Of a stretch of 53,450 bases of DNA, positions 11,971-22,611 are shown one piece after another. Under the pieces are notes generated by a model. The model was not told where the DNA came from and did not search any database. It worked only from the letters and a program-made list of their open reading frames with translations. A program made the translations under genes and the position numbers. The stretch's first letter is position 1, and each line of letters opens with the position of its first letter. The stretch lies in the NCBI GenBank assembly GCA_018607525.1, contig JABBBH010000063.1:1-53450 (forward strand), written 5' to 3'. The stretch comes from SAR92 clade bacterium. GTDB lineage: Bacteria > Pseudomonadota > Gammaproteobacteria > Pseudomonadales > Porticoccaceae.

Positions 11971-12008
11971 AAATTTACCCGATTATCCTTAGCTTTGTGC
12001 AGCTGTAT

Positions 12009-13094
12009 TTACAAAACAGCACTGGGATAGGAGCCCAAAACTTTTAGCTCAACAACTTGGGAATTTAATTCTTCCAATACTGCGGCAACTGGCTGATCTT
12101 CGATATGGCCTTCTAAATCTATAAAGAACACATAGCTCCATTTGCTATTGCGTGAGGGTCTTGATTCCAAGCGGGTCATATCAACATTGTGACGTCGAAA
12201 TGGCGCAATTAAATCATGCAATGCACCCGGCTTATTGCGAACAGAAACCACAACAGAGGTTCTATCCTTACCGCTTGGCGGGACGCTTTCTCTACCAATT
12301 ATCAAAAAGCGAGTTGAGTTATCTGGCTGATCTTCAATTTTTTCATGTAATTTTTGTAGATTATATAATTCACAGGCCATATCACCGGCTATTGCTGCAG
12401 AGTTCCACTCACCCTGAACACGTCTGGCGGCTTCAGAATTGCTGCTTACCGCAACTCGCTCGATAGCTGGATAGTTAGCATTGAGCCATTGACGGCACTG
12501 AGCCAGAGACTGGGCATGAGAATATACTCGAGTGATACCCTGTTTGTTGGTATTTTCACCCACCATAAAATGCTGATGGATACGCAGCTCAACCTCACCA
12601 CATATTTTTAGTGATGAATCCATAAAGCTGTCTAGGGTATGACTAATCACACCCTCTGTAGAGTTTTCTACGGGCACTACACCGTAGTGGCATGAGCCTG
12701 CCAAAACCTCACGGAAAACCTCATCAATGGCCGACTGGGGGACACTGACCGCAGAGTCTCCAAAATGCTTGAGCGCAGCTTCTTGGGTAAAGGTTCCCTC
12801 GGGCCCAAGATAGGCGACCTTAACTGGCTTTTCAAGAGCCAGGCAGGCTGACATGATTTGACGAAATAAACGGGCCATATCCTCGTTTTCTAGAGGACCA
12901 TTGTTCATTTCCATAACACGACGCAAAACCTGAGCTTCACGCTCCGGTTTGTAATAGGCTTGATCGCCCTGACCCTCTTTGACCTCAGCTACTTCCTGAG
13001 CACAGCGAGCTCGCTCACTGATACTCTCAATCAGCTGGGCATCAAGCGCATCAATTTTCTTTCTTAATGACTCTAAAGATTGCTTTTTCGCCAT
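12009..13094 (-). CDS. pheA: Chorismate mutase / prephenate dehydratase
   Basis: N-terminal chorismate mutase helices; PDT YLGPEGTFTQEAALKHFG; ACT-domain ESRPSR. Confidence 0.95.
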   Translation of the reverse strand: MAKKQSLESLRKKIDALDAQLIESISERARCAQEVAEVKEGQGDQAYYKPEREAQVLRRVMEMNNGPLENEDMARLFRQIMSACLALEKPVKVAYLGPEGTFTQEAALKHFGDSAVSVPQSAIDEVFREVLAGSCHYGVVPVENSTEGVISHTLDSFMDSSLKICGEVELRIHQHFMVGENTNKQGITRVYSHAQSLAQCRQWLNANYPAIERVAVSSNSEAARRVQGEWNSAAIAGDMACELYNLQKLHEKIEDQPDNSTRFLIIGRESVPPSGKDRTSVVVSVRNKPGALHDLIAPFRRHNVDMTRLESRPSRNSKWSYVFFIDLEGHIEDQPVAAVLEELNSQVVELKVLGSYPSAVL

Positions 13095-13108
13095 TTCTTA
13101 ACCTTTAA

Positions 13109-15664
13109 TTAATCTTCTTCAGGCTGGTCTTCTTCTTCAGGTTCAGCAATTCTTGCCAAACTTACCAGCTTTTCGTTTTCTTTAAGGCGAATAACACGCA
13201 CGCCCTGTGTATTACGACCAACGATAGATACCTCATCACCACGGGTTCTAACCATGGTTCCTTGATCAGAAATAAGCATAATTTCATCACCATCAAACAG
13301 CTGAGTGACCCCTACTAAAGGACCATTCCTTTCGCTTGCCTGAATAGCAATCATGCCTTTACCACCACGACCTTTTGTGGGGAATTCTTCAATTTTAGTG
13401 CGCTTGCCATAGCCGTTCTGACAGACAGTCAGCAATAACCCGTCATCCTCAGGAATGACCATAGAAATTACCGAGTGTCCCTCGGGGAGACGCATGCCTC
13501 TGACACCCTTAGAAACTCGACCCATTGCACGCACATCAGTTTCTGAGAACCTCACTGCCTTGCCCTCAGAGCTGAACAACATAATATCTTTACTACCATC
13601 AATGATAGCGGTACCCACAAGATGGTCACCCTCTACCAAATCAACTGCACGCAAGCCCACGCTTCTGGGTCTTGAGTACTGGTCTAATGATGTCTTCTTC
13701 ACAGTACCATTGGCAGTTGCCATAATCACAAACTGATCTGCACTGTATTCTTCTACGGGCAGGATTGAACTAATACGCTCACCTTCGTCCAATGGCAACA
13801 AATTCACCATGGGTCGCCCTCTTGAGTTACGACCCGCTACCGGTATCTGATAAACCTTCAACCAGTAAACTTTACCCAGATTGGTAAAACATAGAATAGT
13901 TGCATGGGTACTGGCGATTAATAGGTGCTCAACAAAATCTTCGTCTTTAACAGCAGTCGCTGATTTACCCGTACCACCACGGCGCTGAGCCTGATAGTCG
14001 GTAAGCGGTTGAGTTTTCGCATAGCCACCGTGAGAAATAGTGACAACACGCTCTTCTTCGGTAATTAAATCTTCCACTGTAAGGTCATGCTGCGACTCAA
14101 TGATTTCAGTTCTTCTTTCATCACCAAACTGCTCTAATACAGCTTCAAGCTCTTCTCTAATAACCAGCATTAAGCGAGTTATGCTACCCAGAATATCTTG
14201 GTAATCTGCAATCTCATCTAACTTAACGGTGAATTCTTCGATAATTTTATCCTGCTCCATACCGGTTAGGCGGTGCAGTCTTAATTCCAGAATATCTTTG
14301 GCCTGTTCTGGACTAACGTAATATTTACCCTTTCTCAACCCATACTGATCTTCCAACCACTCAGGTCGACTGGCTTCTGGGCCTGCACGCTCCAACATGG
14401 CAACTACCGTACCAGGCGTCCAACCCTTAGCCACCAATGCTTCTCGAGCATCAGCTGGCGAAGGTGACTTCTTGATCAGGGTAATAATTTCATCGATGTT
14501 AGCCAGAGCAATGGCAAAACCTTCTAAGGTGTGCGCTCTTTCTCTCGCCTTTTTCAAAAGATAAATAGTTCGACGGGTAACCACTTCTCGGCGATGTCGA
14601 ATAAAGGCTTCAAGCATTTGCTTAAGATTTAAAATCTTAGGCTGGCCATCCACAAGCGCCACCACATTGATTCCAAATACTGACTGAAGTTGCGTCTGAG
14701 CATAGAGATTATTTAAAACCACCTCGCCCATTTCGCCACGCTTAAGCTCAATAACAACGCGCAAACCATCTTTGTCAGATTCATCACGTAGCTCTGAAAT
14801 ACCTTCAATTTTCTTTTCCTTAACTAACTCAGCAATGCGCTCGATTAAACGAGACTTATTCAGCTGATAAGGAATTTCTGAAATAATGATGGTTTCACGT
14901 TTAGTCTTTTCATTAACCTCAATGTCAGCTTTTGCACGCTGATAAATTCGACCCCTACCCGTGCGATAGGCTTGGATGATACCGGCCTTGCCGTTAATAA
15001 TCGCCCCAGTTGGAAAATCTGGCCCCGGAATATATTCCATCAATTCATCGATAGTAATATCCGAGTTTTCAATCAGCGCCAAACAACCCTTAACCACTTC
15101 AGTTAAATTGTGAGGCGGAATGTTAGTCGCCATACCTACTGCAATACCCGACGAACCATTCACCAATAGGTTAGGGATTCGGGTTGGCAATACATGGGGG
15201 ATCCATTCTGTTTCATCATAGTTTGGAACAAAATCAACCGTATCTTTTTCTAAGTCTTCAAGCAGCGCATGGGCCAACTTTTGCATGCGAATTTCGGTAT
15301 AACGCATTGCCGCGGCCGAGTCACCATCGATAGAACCGAAGTTACCCTGACCATCAACCAGCATATAGCGCAAAGAAAATGGCTGTGCCATGCGGACGAT
15401 GGTTTCATAAACCGCAGAATCACCGTGCGGATGGTATTTACCAATCACATCACCCACAACACGAGCAGACTTCTTGTAGGCCTTGTTCCAGTCGTTATTC
15501 AGCTCGCTCATAGCGAACAAAACTCGACGGTGAACAGGCTTTAAGCCATCGCGAACGTCCGGTAATGCCCTGCCGACAATTACGCTCATGGCATAATCTA
15601 AGTAAGATTGCTTTAACTCGTCTTCGATATTAACCGGAAGGATTGCCTTCTCTGGATCAACCAT
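13109..15664 (-). CDS. gyrA: DNA gyrase subunit A
   Basis: 851 aa; [42 protein letters not shown] GyrA box. Confidence 0.98.
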   Translation of the reverse strand: MVDPEKAILPVNIEDELKQSYLDYAMSVIVGRALPDVRDGLKPVHRRVLFAMSELNNDWNKAYKKSARVVGDVIGKYHPHGDSAVYETIVRMAQPFSLRYMLVDGQGNFGSIDGDSAAAMRYTEIRMQKLAHALLEDLEKDTVDFVPNYDETEWIPHVLPTRIPNLLVNGSSGIAVGMATNIPPHNLTEVVKGCLALIENSDITIDELMEYIPGPDFPTGAIINGKAGIIQAYRTGRGRIYQRAKADIEVNEKTKRETIIISEIPYQLNKSRLIERIAELVKEKKIEGISELRDESDKDGLRVVIELKRGEMGEVVLNNLYAQTQLQSVFGINVVALVDGQPKILNLKQMLEAFIRHRREVVTRRTIYLLKKARERAHTLEGFAIALANIDEIITLIKKSPSPADAREALVAKGWTPGTVVAMLERAGPEASRPEWLEDQYGLRKGKYYVSPEQAKDILELRLHRLTGMEQDKIIEEFTVKLDEIADYQDILGSITRLMLVIREELEAVLEQFGDERRTEIIESQHDLTVEDLITEEERVVTISHGGYAKTQPLTDYQAQRRGGTGKSATAVKDEDFVEHLLIASTHATILCFTNLGKVYWLKVYQIPVAGRNSRGRPMVNLLPLDEGERISSILPVEEYSADQFVIMATANGTVKKTSLDQYSRPRSVGLRAVDLVEGDHLVGTAIIDGSKDIMLFSSEGKAVRFSETDVRAMGRVSKGVRGMRLPEGHSVISMVIPEDDGLLLTVCQNGYGKRTKIEEFPTKGRGGKGMIAIQASERNGPLVGVTQLFDGDEIMLISDQGTMVRTRGDEVSIVGRNTQGVRVIRLKENEKLVSLARIAEPEEEDQPEED

Positions 15665-15952
15665 AATTAATCTCTAAATATTCGATTTTATTTTACTGTT
15701 GCAATGCCAGTTTTTGGCACAGAATGACCATCTCTTTTCAGATTTGACCAACCCCCGCTAGCAACAGGATTCAGGTAAATTATTCTACCATACAAACCGC
15801 GCCATAACCCATTAATATTACAGTCTAAATAAGACTAATTTCTAGGCTTAAAATATGACTATTTAATCTCTTAAAATCGTCAAAATTTTCACAAACAAAC
15901 ACAACCCAATTCAAAAACTGGTTATACTCATTCCCTCAACAAAGGAATCGCT

Positions 15953-17254
15953 ATGCAAGCCACTTCTGTAGACCTAATTATCAACTGTCGTTGGTTAATC
16001 CCCATAATACCTGAGAACCAAATTATGGAGCGCCATGGGATCGTTATCAAAGCGGGTCGTATACTAGACATACTCCCTATCGAAGCCGCAGCCGATAAAT
16101 ATATCGCCAATCGCACTGAAAACCTTGATCATCACGCAGTCATGCCTGGCCTAATCAATAGCCGCGCTGACGGAGCAACAAGGCTCTTTAGGGGACATGA
16201 TGCTGGCTCAGAGTCGCCAGCGAATGACTCGCTTCTAACGGATCAGGGCTTTATCGCCGCTAGCACCGAATTGGCTATTGCAGAGATGCTCAAAACTGGC
16301 ACCACCTGCTATGCAGATAAACAGCATGCAAACAACTCGCTCATTGAATCAGTTCAGCTCTCTGGCATACGAAGTCAACTTAACTTTGCACTGTATGAAA
16401 AACCTACAAATTTCGGATCGGATGTCAGTGATTATTTACACCAAGGATTAAAGCTGAGAGACTACTGCTCCTCATACCCCCTGATTGAAATTGCATGCAA
16501 TCTCAACAATATTAATCAGCTTACAGATAGCACCCTAGAGCGGCTCGCATCCTATGTTAATGAGCTAGAGCTAACATTGCATATCCAGTGCAACACAGAC
16601 AAAAATGAAATCGAACAATCGATAAAACAATGGGACAGAACCCCAATCCAGCGATTATTTGATTCGGGTCTATTAATTCCTGAATCTCAACTTACTCATG
16701 TAAACCATTTTGAAGCTGATGATTTAGCGCTTATTCAACAGTCAAATTGCCATCTTGTTATTAGCCCTCAGGCAAATCTGATTAACCCAACTATTATGCA
16801 ATCCGTCAAAACACTGATGGAAACAGATAATAATATAAGCCTTGCAACCTCTTCTGCTAGTAATAACAGCTATAACCTATGGCTAGAGCTCCAAGCCATC
16901 ACCCAAATAATCGCATTTAACCAGCCTGACAAGTCGCTTGATGCTATTGCGCAACAAGCATTGCGCATGGCCACCATTAACGCCGCTAAAGCCCTTGGGT
17001 TGGAAGCTGAAATAGGTAGTCTAGAGCCCAACAAATATGCAGATATTATCGCTATAGAAATTAATTCTCTCAGCCACCAACCCCTGTATAATCTCGCGAC
17101 ACAATTAATCGCTAACAATGTCAGTCACAAAGTGACCCATAGCTGGGTTGCGGGCAGTGAGTTATTAGCAAACAGTAAATTATGCCAATTTGATGAACAT
17201 AATCTAATCCAATCAGCCCGAGACTGGGGTAACAAAGTACAACGTACTAACTAA
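15953..17254 (+). CDS. MtaD-like (TRZ/ATZ) amidohydrolase homologue, predicted catalytically inactive
   Basis: 433 aa; [53 protein letters not shown] align with MtaD; canonical HxH, HxHE and GTD motifs are replaced; lies upstream of ubiG. Confidence 0.8.
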   Translation: MQATSVDLIINCRWLIPIIPENQIMERHGIVIKAGRILDILPIEAAADKYIANRTENLDHHAVMPGLINSRADGATRLFRGHDAGSESPANDSLLTDQGFIAASTELAIAEMLKTGTTCYADKQHANNSLIESVQLSGIRSQLNFALYEKPTNFGSDVSDYLHQGLKLRDYCSSYPLIEIACNLNNINQLTDSTLERLASYVNELELTLHIQCNTDKNEIEQSIKQWDRTPIQRLFDSGLLIPESQLTHVNHFEADDLALIQQSNCHLVISPQANLINPTIMQSVKTLMETDNNISLATSSASNNSYNLWLELQAITQIIAFNQPDKSLDAIAQQALRMATINAAKALGLEAEIGSLEPNKYADIIAIEINSLSHQPLYNLATQLIANNVSHKVTHSWVAGSELLANSKLCQFDEHNLIQSARDWGNKVQRTN

Positions 17255-17285
17255 TACTCTGAGCTTAAAAGGAAACCCAAATAGC

Positions 17286-17993
17286 ATGGCTAGCACAACC
17301 AATGTTGATCCCAATGAAATTAGAAAATTCGAAGAGCTTGCCAGTCGCTGGTGGGATAAAAACAGTGAATTTAAACCCCTGCATGACATCAATCCACTGC
17401 GAGCCAACTGGATCGATAACATCGCGCCCGTAGCAGAGAAAAAAGTTCTAGACGTCGGCTGTGGTGGTGGCATTCTTAGTGAGTCACTTGCTCAACGTGG
17501 CGCTGAAGTGACGGGTATTGATATGGGTGATGCACCACTCGGCGTAGCCAAGTTACATCAACTTGAGTCAGGGCTATCGATAAATTATCAAAAGTCGACA
17601 GCCGAGGATTTTGCAAAAAATCACGAAAACACCTTTGACATTGTGACCTGTCTCGAAATGCTCGAACATGTGCCAGACCCCAGCTCGGTAATCAATGCCT
17701 GCGCTAAAATGGTTAAACCTGGTGGTGCAGTATTTTTCTCTACTATTAACCGCAATCCCAAAGCTTTTTTGTTGGCGATTGTGGGTGCTGAATACGTACT
17801 GCGCATGTTGCCACGAGGCACCCATGAATACGGCAAATTTATTCGCCCCTCAGAACTGGCGAACTGGTCCAGAGAAGCCAACTTACAGGTTAATCAGATG
17901 ACTGGATTGCTTTACAACCCGCTGACTAAAACCTACAAACTTAGCCCATCTGATGTCGATGTAAATTACATGATTAGCACTCAAAAATGTTAG
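17286..17993 (+). CDS. ubiG: Ubiquinone biosynthesis O-methyltransferase
   Basis: [51 protein letters not shown]. Confidence 0.96.
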   Translation: MASTTNVDPNEIRKFEELASRWWDKNSEFKPLHDINPLRANWIDNIAPVAEKKVLDVGCGGGILSESLAQRGAEVTGIDMGDAPLGVAKLHQLESGLSINYQKSTAEDFAKNHENTFDIVTCLEMLEHVPDPSSVINACAKMVKPGGAVFFSTINRNPKAFLLAIVGAEYVLRMLPRGTHEYGKFIRPSELANWSREANLQVNQMTGLLYNPLTKTYKLSPSDVDVNYMISTQKC

Positions 17994-18652
17994 ATTTTAA
18001 AGCACTATTGTTCGACCTTGATGGCACGCTTTTAGATACGGCACCTGATTTTATAACCGCGGTAGAGAAACAGCTGAAAATTCGAGGTGGCCAGCTTCTC
18101 GACGGAAACCTAGTTCGCACCTCAGTAACCCATGGCTCTATTGGCATTATTGAGAGCGTTTACGGTATCAAACAAGATAATCCGAACTTTGAAAGTCTCA
18201 AAGAAGAATTTCTAGAACTTTACCTAGGCAACATTGCGGAAAAAACCCAACTCTTTGATGGCTTACAAATTGTTTTAGACAGCTGTGAAAAACATAATAT
18301 CCCCTGGGGTATCATTACTAATAAACCTCTAAAATATACTCAACCCGTTCTTGAAGCACTGGGCATGGAACAGCAATCGGCAACCACTATTTGTCCTGAC
18401 CATGTGACTCATCCCAAGCCTGACCCCGAGGGTTTATTACTCGCTTGCTCAGAAATTAATCTTGCGCCAGCAGATTGCATCTATGTCGGCGATCATATTC
18501 GCGATATACAGGCAGGAAAGAGCGCTGGAATGCGAACCCTAGCAGCGGGCTGGGGATATATTGAAGAGAATGAAAACATCTCAGAATGGGAGGCTGACTG
18601 GGTTGTAACAGACTCAAAGGACCTTAACGCTCTACTATTTAATGAATCATAG
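17987..18652 (+). CDS. HAD phosphatase, phosphoglycolate phosphatase-like; MupP candidate by synteny
   Basis: [42 protein letters not shown]; sits between ubiG and a YciK-like SDR. Confidence 0.85.
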   Translation: MLDFKALLFDLDGTLLDTAPDFITAVEKQLKIRGGQLLDGNLVRTSVTHGSIGIIESVYGIKQDNPNFESLKEEFLELYLGNIAEKTQLFDGLQIVLDSCEKHNIPWGIITNKPLKYTQPVLEALGMEQQSATTICPDHVTHPKPDPEGLLLACSEINLAPADCIYVGDHIRDIQAGKSAGMRTLAAGWGYIEENENISEWEADWVVTDSKDLNALLFNES

Positions 18653-19427
18653 GAATACTACATTGTTATCAGCCCAAGAAATTGCTCACTATCAAGCCAA
18701 AGAAAATTCACTTAAAGATCGTGTTGTTATGGTCACTGGCGCAGGCTCAGGCATTGGTAAATCTACAGCTATTGCCTATGCCGCTGCAGGCGCAACGATT
18801 ATTTTAGCGGGAAGAACAGTAGAGAAACTTGAATCAGTCTATGATCAGATTATTGAGGCTGGCGGCAAAGAACCCCTGATTTACCCGGTAGATTTTGAAG
18901 GTGCCACTGAAGATGATTTTAATGAACTGGCCAATCAAATCGATCAGCAGTTTGGTCGACTGGACGGTCTTCTCCTCAACGCTGGCATATTAGGTCAACG
19001 CACCCCGCTAGCAAAATATCGTCAAGATGTTTGGGATAAAGTGTTTAGAGTCAATGTAAGCTCACAGCATTTGCTGACTAAAGCACTGATGCCCATTCTA
19101 GAGGCCTCAGAAAATGCTTCCGTCATATTTACCACCTCAGGTGTTGGTCGCGTTGGTCGCCCTTTCTGGGGCGCCTATGCAGCATCCAAATTCGCCGTTG
19201 AGGGTATGGTGCAAATTTGGGCAGCAGAAAATGAAGGGCTTAACTCGGTACGTATTAACTGCATCAACCCCGGCGCTACTAGTACACAGATGCGCGCTAC
19301 AGCCTTTCCTGCAGAGAACCCAGAGAGCATTGCATCGCCTGAAGACATCATGCCGGCTTATCTGTATCTCATGGGGTCTGCAAGCTCTGGCGTTAACGGG
19401 CAATCAATTGATGCTCAGATCAAATAG
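18642..19427 (+). CDS. YciK-family short-chain oxidoreductase
   Basis: VTGAGSGIGKSTA, YAASKFAVEGMVQ; real start may be the TTG at 18664. Confidence 0.88.
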   Translation: MNHRNTTLLSAQEIAHYQAKENSLKDRVVMVTGAGSGIGKSTAIAYAAAGATIILAGRTVEKLESVYDQIIEAGGKEPLIYPVDFEGATEDDFNELANQIDQQFGRLDGLLLNAGILGQRTPLAKYRQDVWDKVFRVNVSSQHLLTKALMPILEASENASVIFTTSGVGRVGRPFWGAYAASKFAVEGMVQIWAAENEGLNSVRINCINPGATSTQMRATAFPAENPESIASPEDIMPAYLYLMGSASSGVNGQSIDAQIK

Positions 19428-19446
19428 CTAAAAAGCCCGTTTTAAT

Positions 19447-20286
19447 TTATTTCTTCCAAGGATTACCGCGGGCACGCAATTTTTTTTCTTTGCGTTGACG
19501 AATGTCACGCAACTGATTACTTTCATTAAACTTAGGCGTTTTAAGATTCACCGCTTTAAACAGAGAGCTGACCTGCTTAGGCTCAAGTTCAATAAACTCT
19601 GATCGGCGAATAAATGAAGGTAATTCTATTGGGCCATAGCTAATTCGCTTGAGCCGACTCACCTCAACGTCTTGTGATTCCCATAGACGACGCACTTCTC
19701 GCGTTTTACCCTCAGCCAAAATACAGCGAAACCACTGATTACTGCTGGTTTTATCTTCAGGGTTGCGGTGATGCTGAGCCTTAACCGTTTGGAATTTAGC
19801 AAGACCATCTTCTAAAATCACTCCTTCCGTCAGGTTATTGAGCATTTTTTGATCTACATCACCGTGAATTCGCGCTAGATATTCCCGCTTAATTTCGTAG
19901 GATGGGTGCATTAGTCGATTGGCCAATTCACCGTAATTGGTGAAAAGAAGTAGTCCACTGGTATTAATATCTAGCCGGCCGATAGCAATCCAGCGACCTG
20001 AATTAATTCTTGGTAGCGCCTCAAATACCGTAGGTCTTCCCTCAGGGTCCACTGTAGTACAAACCTCACCTTCAGGCTTGCTATACATCAAAACTCTGGG
20101 AGCTTCATCTTGGCTTGTTTTCACAGCACGGCCATCAACCATAATCCGATCAGATGCCTCTGCACGATCCCCTAGGGTTGCAGTAGAACCGTTCACAGAT
20201 ACCCTGCCATCAACAATCCATTTTTCTAGCTGGCGGCGTGATCCAAGACCTGCTGCGGCCAGAATTTTTTGAAGTTTTTCACTCAT
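19447..20286 (-). CDS. rluB: 23S rRNA pseudouridine synthase RluB family
   Basis: S4 domain EKLQKILAAAGLGSRRQLEKWI; GRLDINTSGLLLFTNYGELANRLMHPS; start placed at MSEKLQ, overlapping the scpB stop. Confidence 0.92.
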   Translation of the reverse strand: MSEKLQKILAAAGLGSRRQLEKWIVDGRVSVNGSTATLGDRAEASDRIMVDGRAVKTSQDEAPRVLMYSKPEGEVCTTVDPEGRPTVFEALPRINSGRWIAIGRLDINTSGLLLFTNYGELANRLMHPSYEIKREYLARIHGDVDQKMLNNLTEGVILEDGLAKFQTVKAQHHRNPEDKTSSNQWFRCILAEGKTREVRRLWESQDVEVSRLKRISYGPIELPSFIRRSEFIELEPKQVSSLFKAVNLKTPKFNESNQLRDIRQRKEKKLRARGNPWKK

Positions 20287-20962
20287 GAGTTTGACTGTCA
20301 TCCTTAGGTTCAACCTGAACGGTTTCAGGCTTTATTTCAATTGATTCTGGCATACCTACTACCAACGTTTCTTCGCCATCATCATTTGATGCAACACCCT
20401 GTGCAAGCGTTAACTCAAGGGCTGGGTCAAGCTCAGTAAGATCCTTAATTTCACCCAAAGCTGGAAGATCATCAAGGCTTTTTAAATTAAAGTAATCTAG
20501 AAACTGCTTAGTGGTAGCAAACAATGCGGGCTTTCCAGGAACATCTCGGTAGCCAACCACACGAATCCACTCGCGCTCCTGTAGTGTTTTTATAATTTCA
20601 GAGCTTACAGCAACACCACGAACCACCTCGATATCGCCTCGCGTAAGGGGTTGTCTGTATGCAATCAAGGACAGTGTCTCTAGCATGGCGCGGGAATAGC
20701 GTTTAGGCTTTTCTTCCCATAGACGATTCACCCAGGTGGCAAGTTCTTGATGCACCTGAAATCTGTAACCACTGGCTGTTTGCTTAAGCTCAAAGCCTCG
20801 GCCTCGAGAGTCTGTATCTATCTCTTCAAGGGCTGCTTTAATCTGATCTCTAGGCGGTCGCTCATCATCAGTAAATAATCGCTCAATTTGAGTAATATCC
20901 AGAGATTTTCCGGCGGCCATTAATGCGCCTTCTACTATTTTTTTAATTAGATCTGAGTTCAT
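20279..20962 (-). CDS. scpB: Segregation and condensation protein B
   Basis: ALEEIDTDSRGRGFEL, LETLSLIAYRQPLTRGDIEVVRGV, GYRDVPGKPALFATTKQFLDYF. Confidence 0.95.
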   Translation of the reverse strand: MNSDLIKKIVEGALMAAGKSLDITQIERLFTDDERPPRDQIKAALEEIDTDSRGRGFELKQTASGYRFQVHQELATWVNRLWEEKPKRYSRAMLETLSLIAYRQPLTRGDIEVVRGVAVSSEIIKTLQEREWIRVVGYRDVPGKPALFATTKQFLDYFNLKSLDDLPALGEIKDLTELDPALELTLAQGVASNDDGEETLVVGMPESIEIKPETVQVEPKDDSQTHE

Positions 20963-21828
20963 GATGTCTTTGCTTTTACATGTATAGGGCCAAAGGATTC
21001 ACTCTGTACAATTTCTACAAGTGACTCTTTTATTAATTCCATCACTGCCAAAAAGGTAACAACCACACCCAACCGCCCTTCTTCTAAAGTGAACAGAGCA
21101 ACAAAGGGCACAAATTGATTGTCGCGAAGATTTTCCATCACCTGAGACATTCGCTCACGTGTGGATAATTTCTCCATTTCAACTTGGTGACTTTCAAACA
21201 TTTCTGACCGCTTCAGCACATCGGCTAACGCAGTCACTAATTCTTTGATATCTACATCGGGATGAGGCCGCTGCTGATCACGGTCGGGTGCCTCAGAGGT
21301 GGCTTGATGAATATCTCGCCCCATCCGTGGCAGTTCATCGACATCCTCAGCCGCCTGCTTAAACCGCTCATATTCTTGAAGGCGCTTAATCAACTCTGCA
21401 CGAGGATCCTCTTCATCCTCTTCTTCAGCCTGCTGTCTTGGCAATAGCATTCGGGACTTAATCTCAGCCAACATAGCCGCCATCACTAGATATTCTGCAG
21501 CTAATTCAAGCTGAATTGAAGTCATCAACTCAATATAACCCAAATACTGACGGGTTATTTCGGCAACATCAATATCCAAGATATCGAGATTTTGTCGCCT
21601 AATAAGATAAAGTAACAGATCGAGGGGACCTTCAAAGGCCTCGAGAATAACCTCAAGGGCATCAGGGGGTATATAAAGGTCTTTGGGGAGGATAGTTAAT
21701 TCTTTACCCTGAATAACCGCAAAAGGCATTTCTTCTTGCAGGGGGGCGTTAACTGCGCTCACAGCCAAATTTATAGCCTGATTAGACTCTGTTGTTTTGG
21801 TTTTAATTGAGCTGTCTTGGTCAGACAC
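20959..21828 (-). CDS. scpA: Segregation and condensation protein A
   Basis: FEGPLDLLLYLIRRQNLDILDIDVAEITRQYLGYI, MAAMLAEIKSRMLLPR. Confidence 0.95.
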   Translation of the reverse strand: MSDQDSSIKTKTTESNQAINLAVSAVNAPLQEEMPFAVIQGKELTILPKDLYIPPDALEVILEAFEGPLDLLLYLIRRQNLDILDIDVAEITRQYLGYIELMTSIQLELAAEYLVMAAMLAEIKSRMLLPRQQAEEEDEEDPRAELIKRLQEYERFKQAAEDVDELPRMGRDIHQATSEAPDRDQQRPHPDVDIKELVTALADVLKRSEMFESHQVEMEKLSTRERMSQVMENLRDNQFVPFVALFTLEEGRLGVVVTFLAVMELIKESLVEIVQSESFGPIHVKAKTS

Positions 21829-21893
21829 TGGTTGCCCCTTAGTAAGCGATGCAGTGATTATACTCAGATTAAGTTATCTGAACATCCTCAAAA

Positions 21894-22511
21894 TCAAAAC
21901 GCTGAAAAATCTCCTGCACCCTGACGTAATATTTTAGGCATATCATCGGTCATATCAACCACAGTTGTAGGCTCAAGGCCGCAGTAGCCCCCATCGATCA
22001 CCATATCTACATGGGAGCCTAACAGCTGATTAATTTCATAGGCATCAGTCATTGGGTACTCATCTTCAGGCATCATGAGTGTAACGCTCATCATTGGCTC
22101 ATGCAGGCTATCCAGCATAGACATCACAATATTACTTTGCGGCACTCTAATGCCAATGGTTTTTCGCTTGGGATGCATGAGTCGTCGCGGCACTTCTGAT
22201 GAGGCCTTAAGAATAAAGGTAAAGGCGCCTGGCGTTGTCGCTTTAAGGGCTCTATAAACCACATTATCTACGCGAGCATAATTTGCCAAATCAGATAAAT
22301 CCTTACACATCAGTGTGAAATTATGATGCTTATCTAGTTTGCGAATAGTTCGAATTCGGTCCATTGCTTGCTTATCGCCAATATGACAACCCAATGCATA
22401 AACCGAATCGGTTGGATAGGCGACAATACCCCCACGATGCAAGCAGTCAACCACTTTACTGATAAGACGCTGCTGAGGGTTTTCGGGATGAATGGAAAGG
22501 ATCTCGCCCAT
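21894..22511 (-). CDS. L-threonylcarbamoyladenylate synthase-like protein (YciO/Sua5/YwlC family)
   Basis: GGIVAYPTDSVYALGCHIGDKQAMDRIRTIRKLDKHHNFTLMCKDL. Confidence 0.9.
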   Translation of the reverse strand: MGEILSIHPENPQQRLISKVVDCLHRGGIVAYPTDSVYALGCHIGDKQAMDRIRTIRKLDKHHNFTLMCKDLSDLANYARVDNVVYRALKATTPGAFTFILKASSEVPRRLMHPKRKTIGIRVPQSNIVMSMLDSLHEPMMSVTLMMPEDEYPMTDAYEINQLLGSHVDMVIDGGYCGLEPTTVVDMTDDMPKILRQGAGDFSAF

Positions 22512-22611
22512 GTTAATCTTCTAATATTGCTGTTTTAATGATTATCTCACAGCCAACCCAATAAAACTGTGTTTTATCTACTTATAAAGTCAGCTGAGAA
22601 AAAGGCTGATT

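Noticed and set aside
11570-11992. 140 aa plus-strand ORF antisense to the tyrA part of the fusion
   Set aside because: Low-complexity antisense shadow of a well-supported gene with no recognisable domain.
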